Shown piece by piece: positions 26,815 through 34,570 of a stretch of DNA of 64,000 bases. This DNA comes from an uncultured Ruminiclostridium sp. Lineage in GTDB: Bacteria; Bacillota; Clostridia; Oscillospirales; Ruminococcaceae. Location: contig CANRGJ010000003.1 in NCBI GenBank assembly GCA_947630175.1, forward strand, positions 124,001 through 188,000. The letters are read 5' to 3'. Below the pieces are notes generated by a model, which was given only the letters and a program-made list of their open reading frames with translations, had not been told where the DNA came from and did not search any database. The position numbers and the translations under genes were made by a program. Every line of letters starts with the position of its first letter. Position 1 is the first letter of the stretch.

Positions 26815-27435
26815 TTAACCGTTTATCGGTTCAAACATATTCGCTATCTCATTTGCTTCGCTTTCAGTGAGGGCGGTTATAGTGAACATATAAATATACT
26901 GTCCCTTTCTGAATATCACCATCTTTTCCCAGATCTCCATTCCGCTGTAACCGACCTTTGCGTCTATGCAGGAATGTTCTGCGCCTGCGAACGTGACCTT
27001 GGATTTATTTATATCGCCGTCCGCCAGCTCATATCCGCTGGCTTCTGCTTCCTCCTTTATTCCCGGAATGGACGCTTCTGCGTATCTGTCCTCGCTCATC
27101 AGCGTGCCTGCGACGCAGGAAACGCTGACGTTAGTTCCGCTTTCCTTTGTCGCCATAAACTCAAAAACCATATCGTTTTCTTCAAGCGCCTTCTTCAGAT
27201 CCTCGGCAGAGCCGCCGTCCGTTTCGTTCATCTCTGCAAGATAATCCTCATCTGCTATTTCCCACTCGCTTGAATCAAAATTCGCCTTTACGCCAAGAAC
27301 GGTATTTGTATAAGTTTCGCCCGAAAGCGTGCCGGGAGCGTATACGATGCTTTCCACATTTCCTGCGCAGGCGGTGGCAAACATCGCTATGCAAGCGCAT
27401 ACTGCGGCGGTAGTTACTATTATTTTCTTGCTCAT
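26815..27435 (-). CDS. Putative lipoprotein of unknown function
   Basis: 206 residues. Signal peptide with a hydrophobic core (MSKKIIVTTAAVCACIAMFA) and lipobox-like ATAC at residues 20-23, so the mature protein would be lipidated at Cys 23 outside the membrane. The mature part has TYTNTVLGVKANFDSSEW near the N-terminus, a pattern seen in small clostridial lipoproteins with a PsbP-like or DUF-type fold, but I cannot name the family. It has its own promoter and terminator and is inserted between remB and gyrB, which are adjacent in most relatives. Confidence 0.75.
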   Translation of the reverse strand: MSKKIIVTTAAVCACIAMFATACAGNVESIVYAPGTLSGETYTNTVLGVKANFDSSEWEIADEDYLAEMNETDGGSAEDLKKALEENDMVFEFMATKESGTNVSVSCVAGTLMSEDRYAEASIPGIKEEAEASGYELADGDINKSKVTFAGAEHSCIDAKVGYSGMEIWEKMVIFRKGQYIYMFTITALTESEANEIANMFEPING

Positions 27436-27470
27436 AATATATCCTCTCTGTTTATTTTTTCACGTTAAGA

Positions 27471-27499
27471 ATTTTATCATTTTCTTGTCAGAATGTCAA
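27471..27499 (-). promoter_or_regulatory. Promoter of the lipoprotein gene
   Basis: TTGACA, 17 bp, TAAAAT with an upstream TGA (extended -10), about 36 bp before the ATG at 27435. GAGAGGA serves as the ribosome binding site. Confidence 0.75.
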
Positions 27500-27528
27500 T
27501 AATCAAAAACGTTTTTTGTCACTATTCA

Positions 27529-27780
27529 CTAAATTTTTTCATTTTTTCCTCTTTTTTTCAAGGTCAATGCTGCAACGTTGGTAATGAATGTGCAATCGTC
27601 GCACACCACGAAGCTCTTTGGCATATCAAGGCTGACGTAATATATCCTTCCGTCCTTCTGACAGCGGCTGAGGTAATCGTTGACGCTCTTTTTTACCGTC
27701 GTCTTTTCTATGTCGAATATGCCGATAAGCTCGTTTGACAGTACGTTTACGTCTGCGCCAAGGTGGAGGTAGGTTTTCAT
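27529..27780 (-). CDS. remB: RemB-like regulator (DUF370 family)
   Basis: 83 residues. MKTYLHLGADVNVLSNELIG and IFDIEKTTVKKSVNDYL are typical of the DUF370/Rem family; RemA of B. subtilis activates matrix genes by binding DNA as a ring-forming oligomer, and RemB is the paralogue encoded between recF and gyrB. The position here, recF upstream and gyrB downstream, is the same. The role of RemB itself is poorly defined. Confidence 0.85.
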   Translation of the reverse strand: MKTYLHLGADVNVLSNELIGIFDIEKTTVKKSVNDYLSRCQKDGRIYYVSLDMPKSFVVCDDCTFITNVAALTLKKRGKNEKI

Positions 27781-27818
27781 AAGAGTTCATTCCTTTCGTC
27801 GAATGTGAACGAATAATG

Positions 27819-28160
27819 TCGGTTGACAGTTGACAGTTAATTGAATTATGGGGTTTACCGTAATACTTTCACGGGCTTGGTTTGAGGAGCAGTTCTTTTG
27901 GAAAGCAGGTAGCACAGCTTTTCACTTTTGGGTGGTACAGACCAGCTGCACAGGTGCGCCCCACCCGCCCCGCCCACAAACGGTTCCTCCCAATTTTAAC
28001 TTTTCACTTTGCACTTTACACCGTGCACTGCCAATCCCTCGCTCTGCTGCGCAGTCGCTCCCGCCCTCTGAAAGGATTTCTTTTGAAAAAAGAAATCCTC
28101 TCAGACTCTCCTTAGAAAATTTTATTACTCGCTTCGCTCGCTTTTTTATTTTTCTTTTTA
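27819..28160 (+). repeat. B-family intergenic repeat, copy 6
   Basis: Heptads GACAGTTGACAG, AATTGAATTATGGGG, CACAGCTTTTCACTTTTGG, GCCCACCCGCCCCGCCC, ACTTTTCACTTTGCACTTT, the GGATTTC hairpin and CTCTCCTTAGAAAATTTT. It closes with CTCGCTTCGCTCGC then T runs, 15 bp before the recF stop. Confidence 0.85.
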
Positions 28161-28174
28161 TTTTCTTTCTTTTA

Positions 28175-29311
28175 TCACTCATTAACTTCACTAAATCTCC
28201 CCAGCTCCGCTTCCCACCACTTCGCATTCGCTATCTTCGCAAAGTCATTCCTATTACACCCGGTAATAAATACCTGCGATTTTACCGTATGTTTAAGAAT
28301 AAACTCCCTTCTCGCCTCGTCCAACTCGCTCAGAACGTCGTCTAAAATTATAACGGGATATTCCCCCCACTTCTCTCCGAACATTCTTGCCTGCGCAAGA
28401 CGCAAAGCTACCGCTATACTGCGGACCTGCCCTTGACTGCCGAAATCCTTGGCAGGACGGCCGTTTATGAAAAATTCCACGTCGTCACGGTGGACGCCCA
28501 CCAGCGTGTGACCTGCGGCAATCTCGTTCCCCTCCGCCCTCTCAAGACGGTCAAGATATAAATTCAACAGCCGTTCAGGTTCCGCTGACTCAAAGTCCTC
28601 CTCCGAAATGACTGAACTTTTGTATTCCATTTTCAGATTTTCATTATTTTTATTTAACTGACTGTAAAATTCTGCCGCATATTTACTTAAAGTATAGAAA
28701 TATTTTCTTCTTCCGCAGATAACGTTGACCCCTGCTTTGGCAAGACTTTCATTCCAGATGGAAAGCTGGAGCTTTTGCGCGCTGTCAGGTCTTGCTCCTT
28801 GGAGGGAAGCTATGAAAGTGTTTTTTTGTTTCAACGCCCGCAGGTAATCGGCGCAGATACTGCGGTGCTGTTTGTTCATCATATGCGCGGTATCGTCTGT
28901 CAGTTCCCTGCGATTTTCAGGGTCGCCCTTTACGATATATAAATCTTCCGGTATAAAAACTATCGTTTTTAACTGTGGGTATAATTTTATTCCCTCTTTA
29001 TAGGGAATATCATTTACCGTTCGCTGTATTTTTACGCCGTCGGTTTTGAAGGTGAGGATATTTTCCTTATCCGGGTGCGGGTTGACTGTAAAGGACAGGG
29101 ATATCTGGCACGGGGCATTTGTGGTGGTGTTGAGCAATGCGCTTACCCGTGAAGTGCGGAAGCTGCGTTCTATGCAGACGGCGATTGCTTCCATGAGGTT
29201 GGTTTTTCCTTGGGCGTTATTTCCGCCGATGATATTTATATGTGGTGAAAATAAAAATTCCGCTGATTCGATATTGCGGAAATTGGTGATTTTGAGATTT
29301 TTTATTAGCAT
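28175..29311 (-). CDS. recF: DNA replication and repair protein RecF
   Basis: 378 residues. SMC-like ATPase: Walker A IIGGNNAQGKTNLMEAI (residues about 28-44), signature motif DFGSQGQVRSIAVALRLAQ near residue 300, Walker B PVIILDDVLSELDE. The coiled-coil middle is short, as usual for RecF. It loads RecA at gaps together with RecOR. The start is supported by AGGAAATC and by the conserved beginning KNLKITNFRN. It lies in the conserved dnaN, S4 gene, recF order, but a B repeat separates it from the S4 gene. Confidence 0.94.
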   Translation of the reverse strand: MLIKNLKITNFRNIESAEFLFSPHINIIGGNNAQGKTNLMEAIAVCIERSFRTSRVSALLNTTTNAPCQISLSFTVNPHPDKENILTFKTDGVKIQRTVNDIPYKEGIKLYPQLKTIVFIPEDLYIVKGDPENRRELTDDTAHMMNKQHRSICADYLRALKQKNTFIASLQGARPDSAQKLQLSIWNESLAKAGVNVICGRRKYFYTLSKYAAEFYSQLNKNNENLKMEYKSSVISEEDFESAEPERLLNLYLDRLERAEGNEIAAGHTLVGVHRDDVEFFINGRPAKDFGSQGQVRSIAVALRLAQARMFGEKWGEYPVIILDDVLSELDEARREFILKHTVKSQVFITGCNRNDFAKIANAKWWEAELGRFSEVNE

Positions 29312-29339
29312 ATGATTTCCTGAAAATAAAAATAAAAAT

Positions 29340-29690
29340 AAAAAGGCGAGCGAAGCGAGAAGTAAAATTTTCTAAGGAGAGTCTGAGAGGATTTCTTTTT
29401 TCAAAAGAAATCCTTTCAGAGGGCGGGAGCGACTGCGCAGCAAAGCGGGGCGTTGGCAGTGCACAGTGTAAAGTGCAAAGTGAAAAGTTAATGTTGAAAG
29501 GAAGTGGTCAGGGGGCGGGAGGGTGGGGCGCTGGCGTGAAACTGGTATGCACCACACAAAAGTGAAAATATGTGAAAAAACGCTTTCCCATATCACCACT
29601 CGCAAACCAAGACGGTGAAAGTATCACGGTAAACTTCATAATTCAATTAACTGTCAATTGTCAACTGTACACTGTCAACTGTCATCTGCC
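29340..29690 (-). repeat. B-family intergenic repeat, copy 7 (reverse)
   Basis: GCGAGCGAAGCGAG, CTAAGGAGAGTCTGAGAGG, the GGATTTC hairpin, GTGCACAGTGTAAAGTG, CACACAAAAGTGAAAA, ATAATTCAATTAACTG, and an ACTGTACACTGTCAACTGTC array that encodes the end of the S4 gene (Asp-Ser-stop). Confidence 0.85.
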
Positions 29691-29896
29691 AACACACACC
29701 TATACTTCTTCCCTTCCACCTCTACAACTTCTCCACCGCGCAGCTTTTTCCCTCTCATAAGACAGACCTCTCCGTCAACTCTTACAAGTCCCTCAGAAAT
29801 GACGTTTTTCGCCATTCCTCCAGTGTCGGCAAAACCGCACAGCTTTAAAAACTGTTCCAATTTTATGAAAGGAGGCCTGATATATACTTCCTCCAT
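29675..29896 (-). CDS. S4-domain RNA-binding protein (YaaA/RlbA-like)
   Basis: 73 residues. IKLEQFLKLCGFADTGGMAK then ISEGLVRVDGEVCLMRGKKL is an S4 fold, as in the small protein encoded between dnaN and recF in most Firmicutes (YaaA in B. subtilis, implicated in ribosome assembly). It starts 3 bp after the dnaN stop with AGAGG inside the end of dnaN, so the two are coupled. The final Asp-Ser and stop are encoded by the heptad array of a B repeat. Confidence 0.88.
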   Translation of the reverse strand: MEEVYIRPPFIKLEQFLKLCGFADTGGMAKNVISEGLVRVDGEVCLMRGKKLRGGEVVEVEGKKYRCVLADDS

Positions 29897-29899
29897 ATA

Positions 29900-31000
29900 T
29901 TACCTCTTGACAGGCATTACAATGAACGTGAAATCATTCCCGCTTACAGGAGTTATCTTGATCTGCGAAAGAGGATTTGTAAAATGCAGCTTTACCTCGT
30001 CACATTCCGAATATCTCATAGCGTCCGCCATATAGCGTGAGTTGAAAGCTATCTCAAACTTGGGATAAGGATAATCCACCTTTATCTCCTCGTGGATCGA
30101 ACCCACGTTGGTGGTACAGTCTACTGTCAGATTGTTGTTTTCAAAAGTACATATCACAGGAGTTTTGTACCTTTCAGTCAGAAGATTAACTCTGTCCAGC
30201 GCCGTGCCGAACAGCCTCGTATTTACTACCGCCTCGCTTTGCGGAGTAAATTCCGTAAATCTGCGGTAGTCTATAAAATCTCCCTCTATTATCCTCGTGA
30301 ATGTGATGTAGTCGTCGCGGTTAAATCCCACCTGCGTCCTGTCAAGAAGAACGGTAACGTCCTTCCCCGTATCCTCGTCAGACAGTATCCTCAGCAGCTC
30401 GTTAAGCACCTTGGTGGGAACTACAAATCCCATATCGGAATAGTCTACCTTTTCCTTTCTGACAGCGACCCTCACGCCGTCAAGGCTCACCATACTGAAA
30501 TAACCGTCTTTTACCTCAAAATAAACTCCTGTGAAAACGGGCTTCAGCTCATTCTGGGAAACGGCGTACATACTTTGCCTTATCATGCTTTTGAGTACGT
30601 TTTCCTTTATGTTAAAGCTATTCGCAAGGCTCATCTCGGGAAGGTTGGGATAGTTGTTTCCCGAAACGCCTGTGATGTTGAGCTCTACCCCGCCGCAGTG
30701 AATGGTGACGTGAGTCTCGTTCTCGCAGGTAAATTCTATGGGACAGCCCGCAGGCATTCTCTTCAGCATTTCGGAGGTCAGCCTTGCGTTGAGCACGACT
30801 TCTCCGTCCTCATCGGCGGAGATAGGTTGAAACATACTTTTGATACCGCTGTCAAGGTCGTAGCCCATAACCGTGATAACACCCTTTTTCAGGTTTATCA
30901 GTATTCCCTCAAGGGCGGGTATAGAGGAGTGATAGGCGGTAACCTTTGACGCATTTACTATTGCCTCTGAAAGTTTGTTTCTGTCTGCTGTAAATTTCAT
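29900..31000 (-). CDS. dnaN: DNA polymerase III beta sliding clamp
   Basis: 366 residues, normal clamp length with three repeated domains (about 1-120, 130-250, 255-366). N-terminal MKFTADRNKLSEAI and IPALEGILINLKKG, the central QSMYAVSQNELKPVFTGVYF (conserved RxxLTGI-type loop region) and the C-terminal end DFTFIVMPVKR, where the M-P-V/M-R ending forms part of the protein-binding cleft. GGAAGGTG precedes the ATG. dnaA lies 940 bp upstream rather than immediately adjacent. Confidence 0.96.
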   Translation of the reverse strand: MKFTADRNKLSEAIVNASKVTAYHSSIPALEGILINLKKGVITVMGYDLDSGIKSMFQPISADEDGEVVLNARLTSEMLKRMPAGCPIEFTCENETHVTIHCGGVELNITGVSGNNYPNLPEMSLANSFNIKENVLKSMIRQSMYAVSQNELKPVFTGVYFEVKDGYFSMVSLDGVRVAVRKEKVDYSDMGFVVPTKVLNELLRILSDEDTGKDVTVLLDRTQVGFNRDDYITFTRIIEGDFIDYRRFTEFTPQSEAVVNTRLFGTALDRVNLLTERYKTPVICTFENNNLTVDCTTNVGSIHEEIKVDYPYPKFEIAFNSRYMADAMRYSECDEVKLHFTNPLSQIKITPVSGNDFTFIVMPVKR

Positions 31001-31309
31001 AATTGCACCTTCCTGACGGTAATTATTTTTTGAAGTCAGTTTTTTCCACTGACGTTATTTGCAGAAAAAAATTTTTTTAAAAAATAAATTCTTATAAATA
31101 TATATATTTCTTTTTTTATTATTTAGGCGGGTAAAATGTGGAAAAGCTATGCAAGTCCGTTTCTTGAAAGGACAGGTTGCAGGTTTAAAATAAGTTGAAA
31201 TTTTTCTGAAAGGTTTAAAGATTTTTATTTTAAACTTTTTAACAGGGTGAGGTGGAGGGAAAGAGGAAAATTTGGTGGACAAATTTTCCTATGAGCAGGT
31301 GTCTGCTTT
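31001..31309. other. AT-rich dnaA-dnaN spacer, possible origin half
   Basis: No ORF of merit. It contains a long run of A/T (31,062-31,125, including ATAAATATATATATTTC) that could serve as an unwinding element, one match to the DnaA box TTWTNCACA on the minus strand (31,137-31,145, TTTTCCACA) and a one-mismatch neighbour near 31,040 (TTTTCCACT). Bipartite origins flanking dnaA are known in Firmicutes, so this is a candidate, not a demonstration. Confidence 0.35.
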
Positions 31310-31938
31310 ATAAATTACATATTATATCTTGTTTCGCTTGATAAGGCAGTGTGTGTATTTAAAAAAAGGTATACCTTTTGGAATTGATTTTTATGTCTGC
31401 CTAATCGGGTGATGTTGGTAACGGTTTTGCACGGTACCGTGCGGATGCGGCGCGGCCGCCCCGCTTAAAACCGCCTTTTTTGGAAAAGGCGGTTTTAAGA
31501 ATTCCGGAAAAACTTTATTTTTAGTTTACCGTGTCAAATTCGCCTGCTTGACTTCTTTTTACTCCACAAGTGGTAATGCTCGCAATTGCGAGGTTTAGTC
31601 CCGCGCCCCTGCGGGTCGCTGCCACAGGCGGGCAACGTGCGGCACGGCGTTGTGCTTTAGGGAAGGTCGTTTACCAATGTTGTTTAATGGACAGGGTTGT
31701 GAGTTGGCTTTCAGTTTTGTGTTGCGGATACCAGCTTCACTTGTGCGTCCCACCCGCTGTTTGCGGCAAAGCCGCAAAAACGCTTTCCCGCCCGCAACTT
31801 TGCTCCTTCAGATTTATCCAACCAACTACTAACTATTATCAAACTAACAACTATTTCCCCCTGCCATTCCAATCCATTTTTCGGCAAAGCCGAAAAATAC
31901 CACAACTGTCAACTGTGCACTGTACACTGTCAACTGTT
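31310..31938 (-). repeat. C-family intergenic repeat, copy 4 (reverse)
   Basis: TGATAAGGCAGTGTG, GCACGGTACCGTGC, AAAACCGCC/GGCGGTTTT, CGCAATTGCGAGG, GCCCCTGCGGGTCGC, the TTTGCGGC hairpin, TTTTTCGGCAAAGCCG and a closing ACTGTGCACTGTACACTGTC array that ends 4 bp before the dnaA stop. It splits dnaA from dnaN. Confidence 0.85.
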
Positions 31939-31940
31939 TC

Positions 31941-33299
31941 CTATGCGTTATTCGCAATATTCTTCAGCAGATCCTCAATTGTTGCCTTATAATTCGGATC
32001 CTTCTTAATAATAGACTTCACCTTATTTATAGCATACACCACGGTAGAATGATCCCTGCCGCTGAATTCATTTCCTATCGCTGTGTAGGAAAGCCCGGTT
32101 ATACGGTTTATCAGATACATAGCTACCTGCCTTGCAGAGGATATCTGACTGCTCCTTCTTGGTCCCAAAATCTCTTCGGGAGTGACGTTGTAGATATGTC
32201 CAACCTCGCTGATTATCTTGTCCACCGTTACGGGAACAGGCTGCTGCTCTGTGAGGATATCCCTGATTATGTTCTGCGCCATTGCCATTGTGGGAGGAAC
32301 TCCCGTTACCGTGGTCATAGCGTTCATCTTTATCATAGCGCCCTCAAGCTGTCTGATGTTCTTTTTCAGCTTGTCCGCCATATACTCCATTACGTTGGAG
32401 GGGATATGCATATTGAGCAGCTCCGCCTTGCGCTTGATGATAGCGAGCCTTGTTTCAAATTCGGGAATGCCTATATCCGTCAACAGTCCCCATTCAAAGC
32501 GACTGCGCAGTCTTTGCTCAATGTCGTTTATCTCCTTGGGAGGACGGTCAGATGTAAGGATTATCTGCTTTCCCTTCTGGTGAAGCTCGTTAAAGGTATG
32601 GAAAAGCTCGGTCTGGCTCTCCTTTTTCCCGCTGAAAAACTGCACGTCGTCTACAAGAAGCATATCGCAGGTCCTGTATTTGTGCTTGAATTCGTCGTTT
32701 GTGTTGTATTTCAGGGAATTGACGAATTCCGTGACGAAATTTTCCGCTGAGATATATATTACCTTGCAGGTGGGATTCTGACTTTCCATATAATTCTTAA
32801 CAGCGCAAAGGAGATGCGTCTTTCCAAGTCCCGGCTCGCTGTAAATGTAAAGCGGATTGTACTGTCCCGTCTGCCCTGCCGCTATGGACTTGCAGGCGGA
32901 ATAAGCAAGACGGTTGCTGTCCCCTACTATAAATGTATCAAAAGTATGATTATAGTTGCTGTTTGCTATCGTAGTCTCCAGCTTGTGGCTCATATCCTCG
33001 TCGTCCTCAAGCTCCGGGATAGGGTCGCAGAACTTCAGCCTCTGCTCAGGTGTCAGGTCATGGACGGAAAGTATCTCAAACTCCACGTCAAAGCCCAGTA
33101 CCTCGTGAAAAGCGGTCTTGAACATATTGACGTAGTTGTTGAAGAATATCTCCTTCTCGTAGGGGTGACTGACGTAAAGCACCACGGTGTTCCCGCTGAG
33201 CTTGACGGGTTTTATCGGATCGATAAAAAGCCTTCTGGCAGTATCGGTTATCTCAAGGCTGTCCTTGACTACTTCAAAAATTTCCGCAAATGAATTCAT
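31941..33299 (-). CDS. dnaA: Chromosomal replication initiator DnaA
   Basis: 452 residues. Domain I about 1-80, then a short linker. AAA+ domain with Walker A EPGLGKTHLLCA, Walker B MLLVDDVQFFSGK, and the sensor region LRSRFEWGLLTDI. Domain IV holds the DNA-binding signature FSGRDHSTVVYAINKVK near the C-terminus. DnaA-ATP unwinds oriC and controls its own promoter. The ATG at 33299 has GGGAGAG about 10 bp upstream and a promoter 109 bp upstream. All genes to the left run with this one, so the origin is probably between dnaA and feoA. Confidence 0.97.
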   Translation of the reverse strand: MNSFAEIFEVVKDSLEITDTARRLFIDPIKPVKLSGNTVVLYVSHPYEKEIFFNNYVNMFKTAFHEVLGFDVEFEILSVHDLTPEQRLKFCDPIPELEDDEDMSHKLETTIANSNYNHTFDTFIVGDSNRLAYSACKSIAAGQTGQYNPLYIYSEPGLGKTHLLCAVKNYMESQNPTCKVIYISAENFVTEFVNSLKYNTNDEFKHKYRTCDMLLVDDVQFFSGKKESQTELFHTFNELHQKGKQIILTSDRPPKEINDIEQRLRSRFEWGLLTDIGIPEFETRLAIIKRKAELLNMHIPSNVMEYMADKLKKNIRQLEGAMIKMNAMTTVTGVPPTMAMAQNIIRDILTEQQPVPVTVDKIISEVGHIYNVTPEEILGPRRSSQISSARQVAMYLINRITGLSYTAIGNEFSGRDHSTVVYAINKVKSIIKKDPNYKATIEDLLKNIANNA

Positions 33300-33653
33300 A
33301 GATAGTTTTCTCTCCCTTTCAAAGATTTTATGTAAAATCCCGTAGAAAGACGTAAGATGTAACGCTTATGTATTTTTAACAAAGAATTTTAAAGATGATG
33401 TGATTTAATTTTATCATACTAAAGCAAAATTTTCAATAACCTGAAACTAAAATTTCGCTGTTTTTCACTATGAAATTTTGTGAAAAATATGAAAAAGTTT
33501 TTTCCCAAAACTAAATAATATGGTTATTTTGTAGTAAGAATTTTGTCGAAATACAAGGTGATGTGGTATTGTAAATAATGCACAACAAAAGCAAAAAAAC
33601 GCAAAAATCCCTTGTAAAAAAATACAAATCTTGTATATTTTCAAAAAAAACCG
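33300..33653. other. Candidate oriC region upstream of dnaA
   Basis: Very AT-rich, non-coding, at the point where gene direction switches from minus (dnaA) to plus (feoA). One DnaA-box match to TTWTNCACA on the minus strand (33,479-33,487, TTTTTCACA), one-mismatch sites at 33,461-33,469 (TTTTTCACT) and 33,576-33,584 (TAATGCACA). No dense cluster of perfect boxes, so confidence is modest. Confidence 0.45.
33408..33436 (-). promoter_or_regulatory. dnaA promoter
   Basis: TTGAAA, 17 bp, TAAAAT with TGA before the -10, giving a leader of about 100 nt. Near-consensus DnaA boxes 25-50 bp upstream could mediate autoregulation. Confidence 0.7.
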
Positions 33654-33682
33654 TTGACAAAATAAGGGACACAGGTTATAAT
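33654..33682 (+). promoter_or_regulatory. feo operon promoter
   Basis: Perfect consensus TTGACA, 17 bp, TATAAT. Transcription would start near 33,689, directly at the first candidate operator, a layout that fits repression. Confidence 0.85.
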
Positions 33683-33689
33683 ATTCATT

Positions 33690-33707
33690 GGTTAGCAGGA
33701 GCTAACT
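33690..33707 (+). promoter_or_regulatory. Candidate iron-regulator operator 1
   Basis: GGTTAG CAGGAG CTAACT: inverted hexamers separated by six bases, at the likely transcription start of feoA. The half-site resembles the TTAGGTTAG / CTAACCTAA halves bound by DtxR/IdeR-type repressors, but the spacing differs. Confidence 0.65.
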
Positions 33708-33722
33708 TTTATTTGGAAAATA

Positions 33723-33740
33723 AGTTAGTCTATACTAATT
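33723..33740 (+). promoter_or_regulatory. Candidate iron-regulator operator 2
   Basis: AGTTAG TCTATA CTAATT, same 6-6-6 layout, centred 33 bp (three helical turns) from operator 1 and just before the feoA ribosome binding site. Confidence 0.6.
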
Positions 33741-33756
33741 AAAGAAGGGTGAAACA

Positions 33757-33969
33757 ATGATGCCGCTTGCACTTGCGAACATCGGAGAAGAAAACATAAT
33801 CAAAAAAATAGGCGGTAAGCCCGAGGTTAAACAGCACCTTGAAAATTTAGGTTTCGTAGTAGGCGGAACTGTGAAGATAGTCAGCACCTTGGGCGGAAAC
33901 GTTATTGTGAACGTGAAAGAGGCAAGGATAGCCATAAGTAAGGAAATGGCGAATAGGATAATGGTGTGA
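33757..33969 (+). CDS. feoA: FeoA-domain protein 1
   Basis: 70 residues. SH3-like FeoA fold: GGKPEVKQHLENLGFVVGGT then VKIVSTLGGNVIVNVKEARI and AISKEMANRIMV, where the LGF-x-G-x-V and C-terminal A-I-x-x-x-x-A pattern is typical. FeoA is a small cytoplasmic partner of the ferrous-iron transporter FeoB. Start ATG at 33757 with GAAGGGTG upstream; a second ATG follows directly. It is first in the feo operon under two candidate operators. Two bases after its stop a heptad array begins. Confidence 0.88.
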   Translation: MMPLALANIGEENIIKKIGGKPEVKQHLENLGFVVGGTVKIVSTLGGNVIVNVKEARIAISKEMANRIMV

Positions 33970-34135
33970 AGACAGTTGACAGTGTACAGTTGACAGTGTA
34001 CAGTTGTGGAGTCCGCTTCGCGGACGGATTTGAAATGACAGGTACAAATTTGCAGGCGGCAATCCTAAATCTATCGCCGAAGGCGATACCACAACTGTCA
34101 ACTGTCAACTGTACACTATACACTGTCAGCAGGGA
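33970..34135 (+). repeat. F-family palindromic repeat between the feoA genes
   Basis: Left heptads (GACAGTTGACAGTGTACAG), TGTGGAGTCCGCTTCGCGG hairpin, GAAATGACAGGTACAAAT, TTGCAGGCGGCAATCCT, a second hairpin (ATCGCC gaa GGCGAT), then CCACAACTGTCAACTGTC as inverted right heptads. The ends can pair over about 35 bp. Confidence 0.85.
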
Positions 34136-34141
34136 GGTTTT

Positions 34142-34369
34142 ATGCAAACATTAAAAGAAGCAAAGATCGGTTCCACCGTGAAGGTGGTAAAGCTCCACGG
34201 CGAGGGAGCAGTAAAGCGCCGCATTATGGATATGGGCATAACCAAGGGCGTTGAGATACACGTCCGCAAGGTAGCGCCTTTAGGCGATCCCATTGAAGTG
34301 ACCGTGAGAGGATACGAGCTGAGTATCAGAAAAGCGGACGCGGAAATGATTGAAACCGTTGACAGTTAA
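34142..34369 (+). CDS. feoA: FeoA-domain protein 2
   Basis: 75 residues. TLKEAKIGSTVKVVKLHGEG, VKRRIMDMGITKGVEIHVRK, VAPLGDPIEVTVRGYELSIR then KADAEMI is the longer FeoA type with the LGDPIE motif. CAGGGAGG precedes the ATG. Tandem feoA genes before feoB are common in Clostridia. The last residues, Val-Asp-Ser, and the TAA stop are encoded by a heptad (GTTGACAGTTAA), so the natural end has been replaced. It lies between two F repeats. Confidence 0.92.
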   Translation: MQTLKEAKIGSTVKVVKLHGEGAVKRRIMDMGITKGVEIHVRKVAPLGDPIEVTVRGYELSIRKADAEMIETVDS

Positions 34370-34522
34370 AAGTTTACAGTGTAAAGTGCACAGTTGTAGA
34401 GTTTTTTGGCTTTGCCGAAAAACGAATTTAAAGTGACTTGTGCTTATTTGCAGGCGGCAATCCTAATCCGTCCGCGAAGCGGACACCTTAACTTTGCACT
34501 TTGCACCATACACTTTTAACTC
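34362..34522 (+). repeat. F-family palindromic repeat before feoB
   Basis: GTTGACAGTTAAAAGTTTAC heptads, hairpin TTTTTTGGC ttt GCCGAAAAA, TTGCAGGCGGCAATCCT, hairpin GTCCGC gaa GCGGAC, then inverted heptads ACTTTGCACTTTGCACC. Same layout as the copy at 33,970 with both hairpin stems replaced. Confidence 0.8.
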
Positions 34523-34526
34523 TACA

Positions 34527-34544
34527 AGTTAGTGTTGCCTAACT
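34527..34544 (+). promoter_or_regulatory. Candidate iron-regulator operator 3
   Basis: AGTTAG TGTTGC CTAACT, a perfect inverted repeat with a 6-bp spacer, 27 bp before the feoB ATG. No clear -35/-10 pair is visible, so it may act on readthrough from the feoA promoter. Confidence 0.6.
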
Positions 34545-34570
34545 AAAAAAAAGAAAGCGAGGATAACAAT

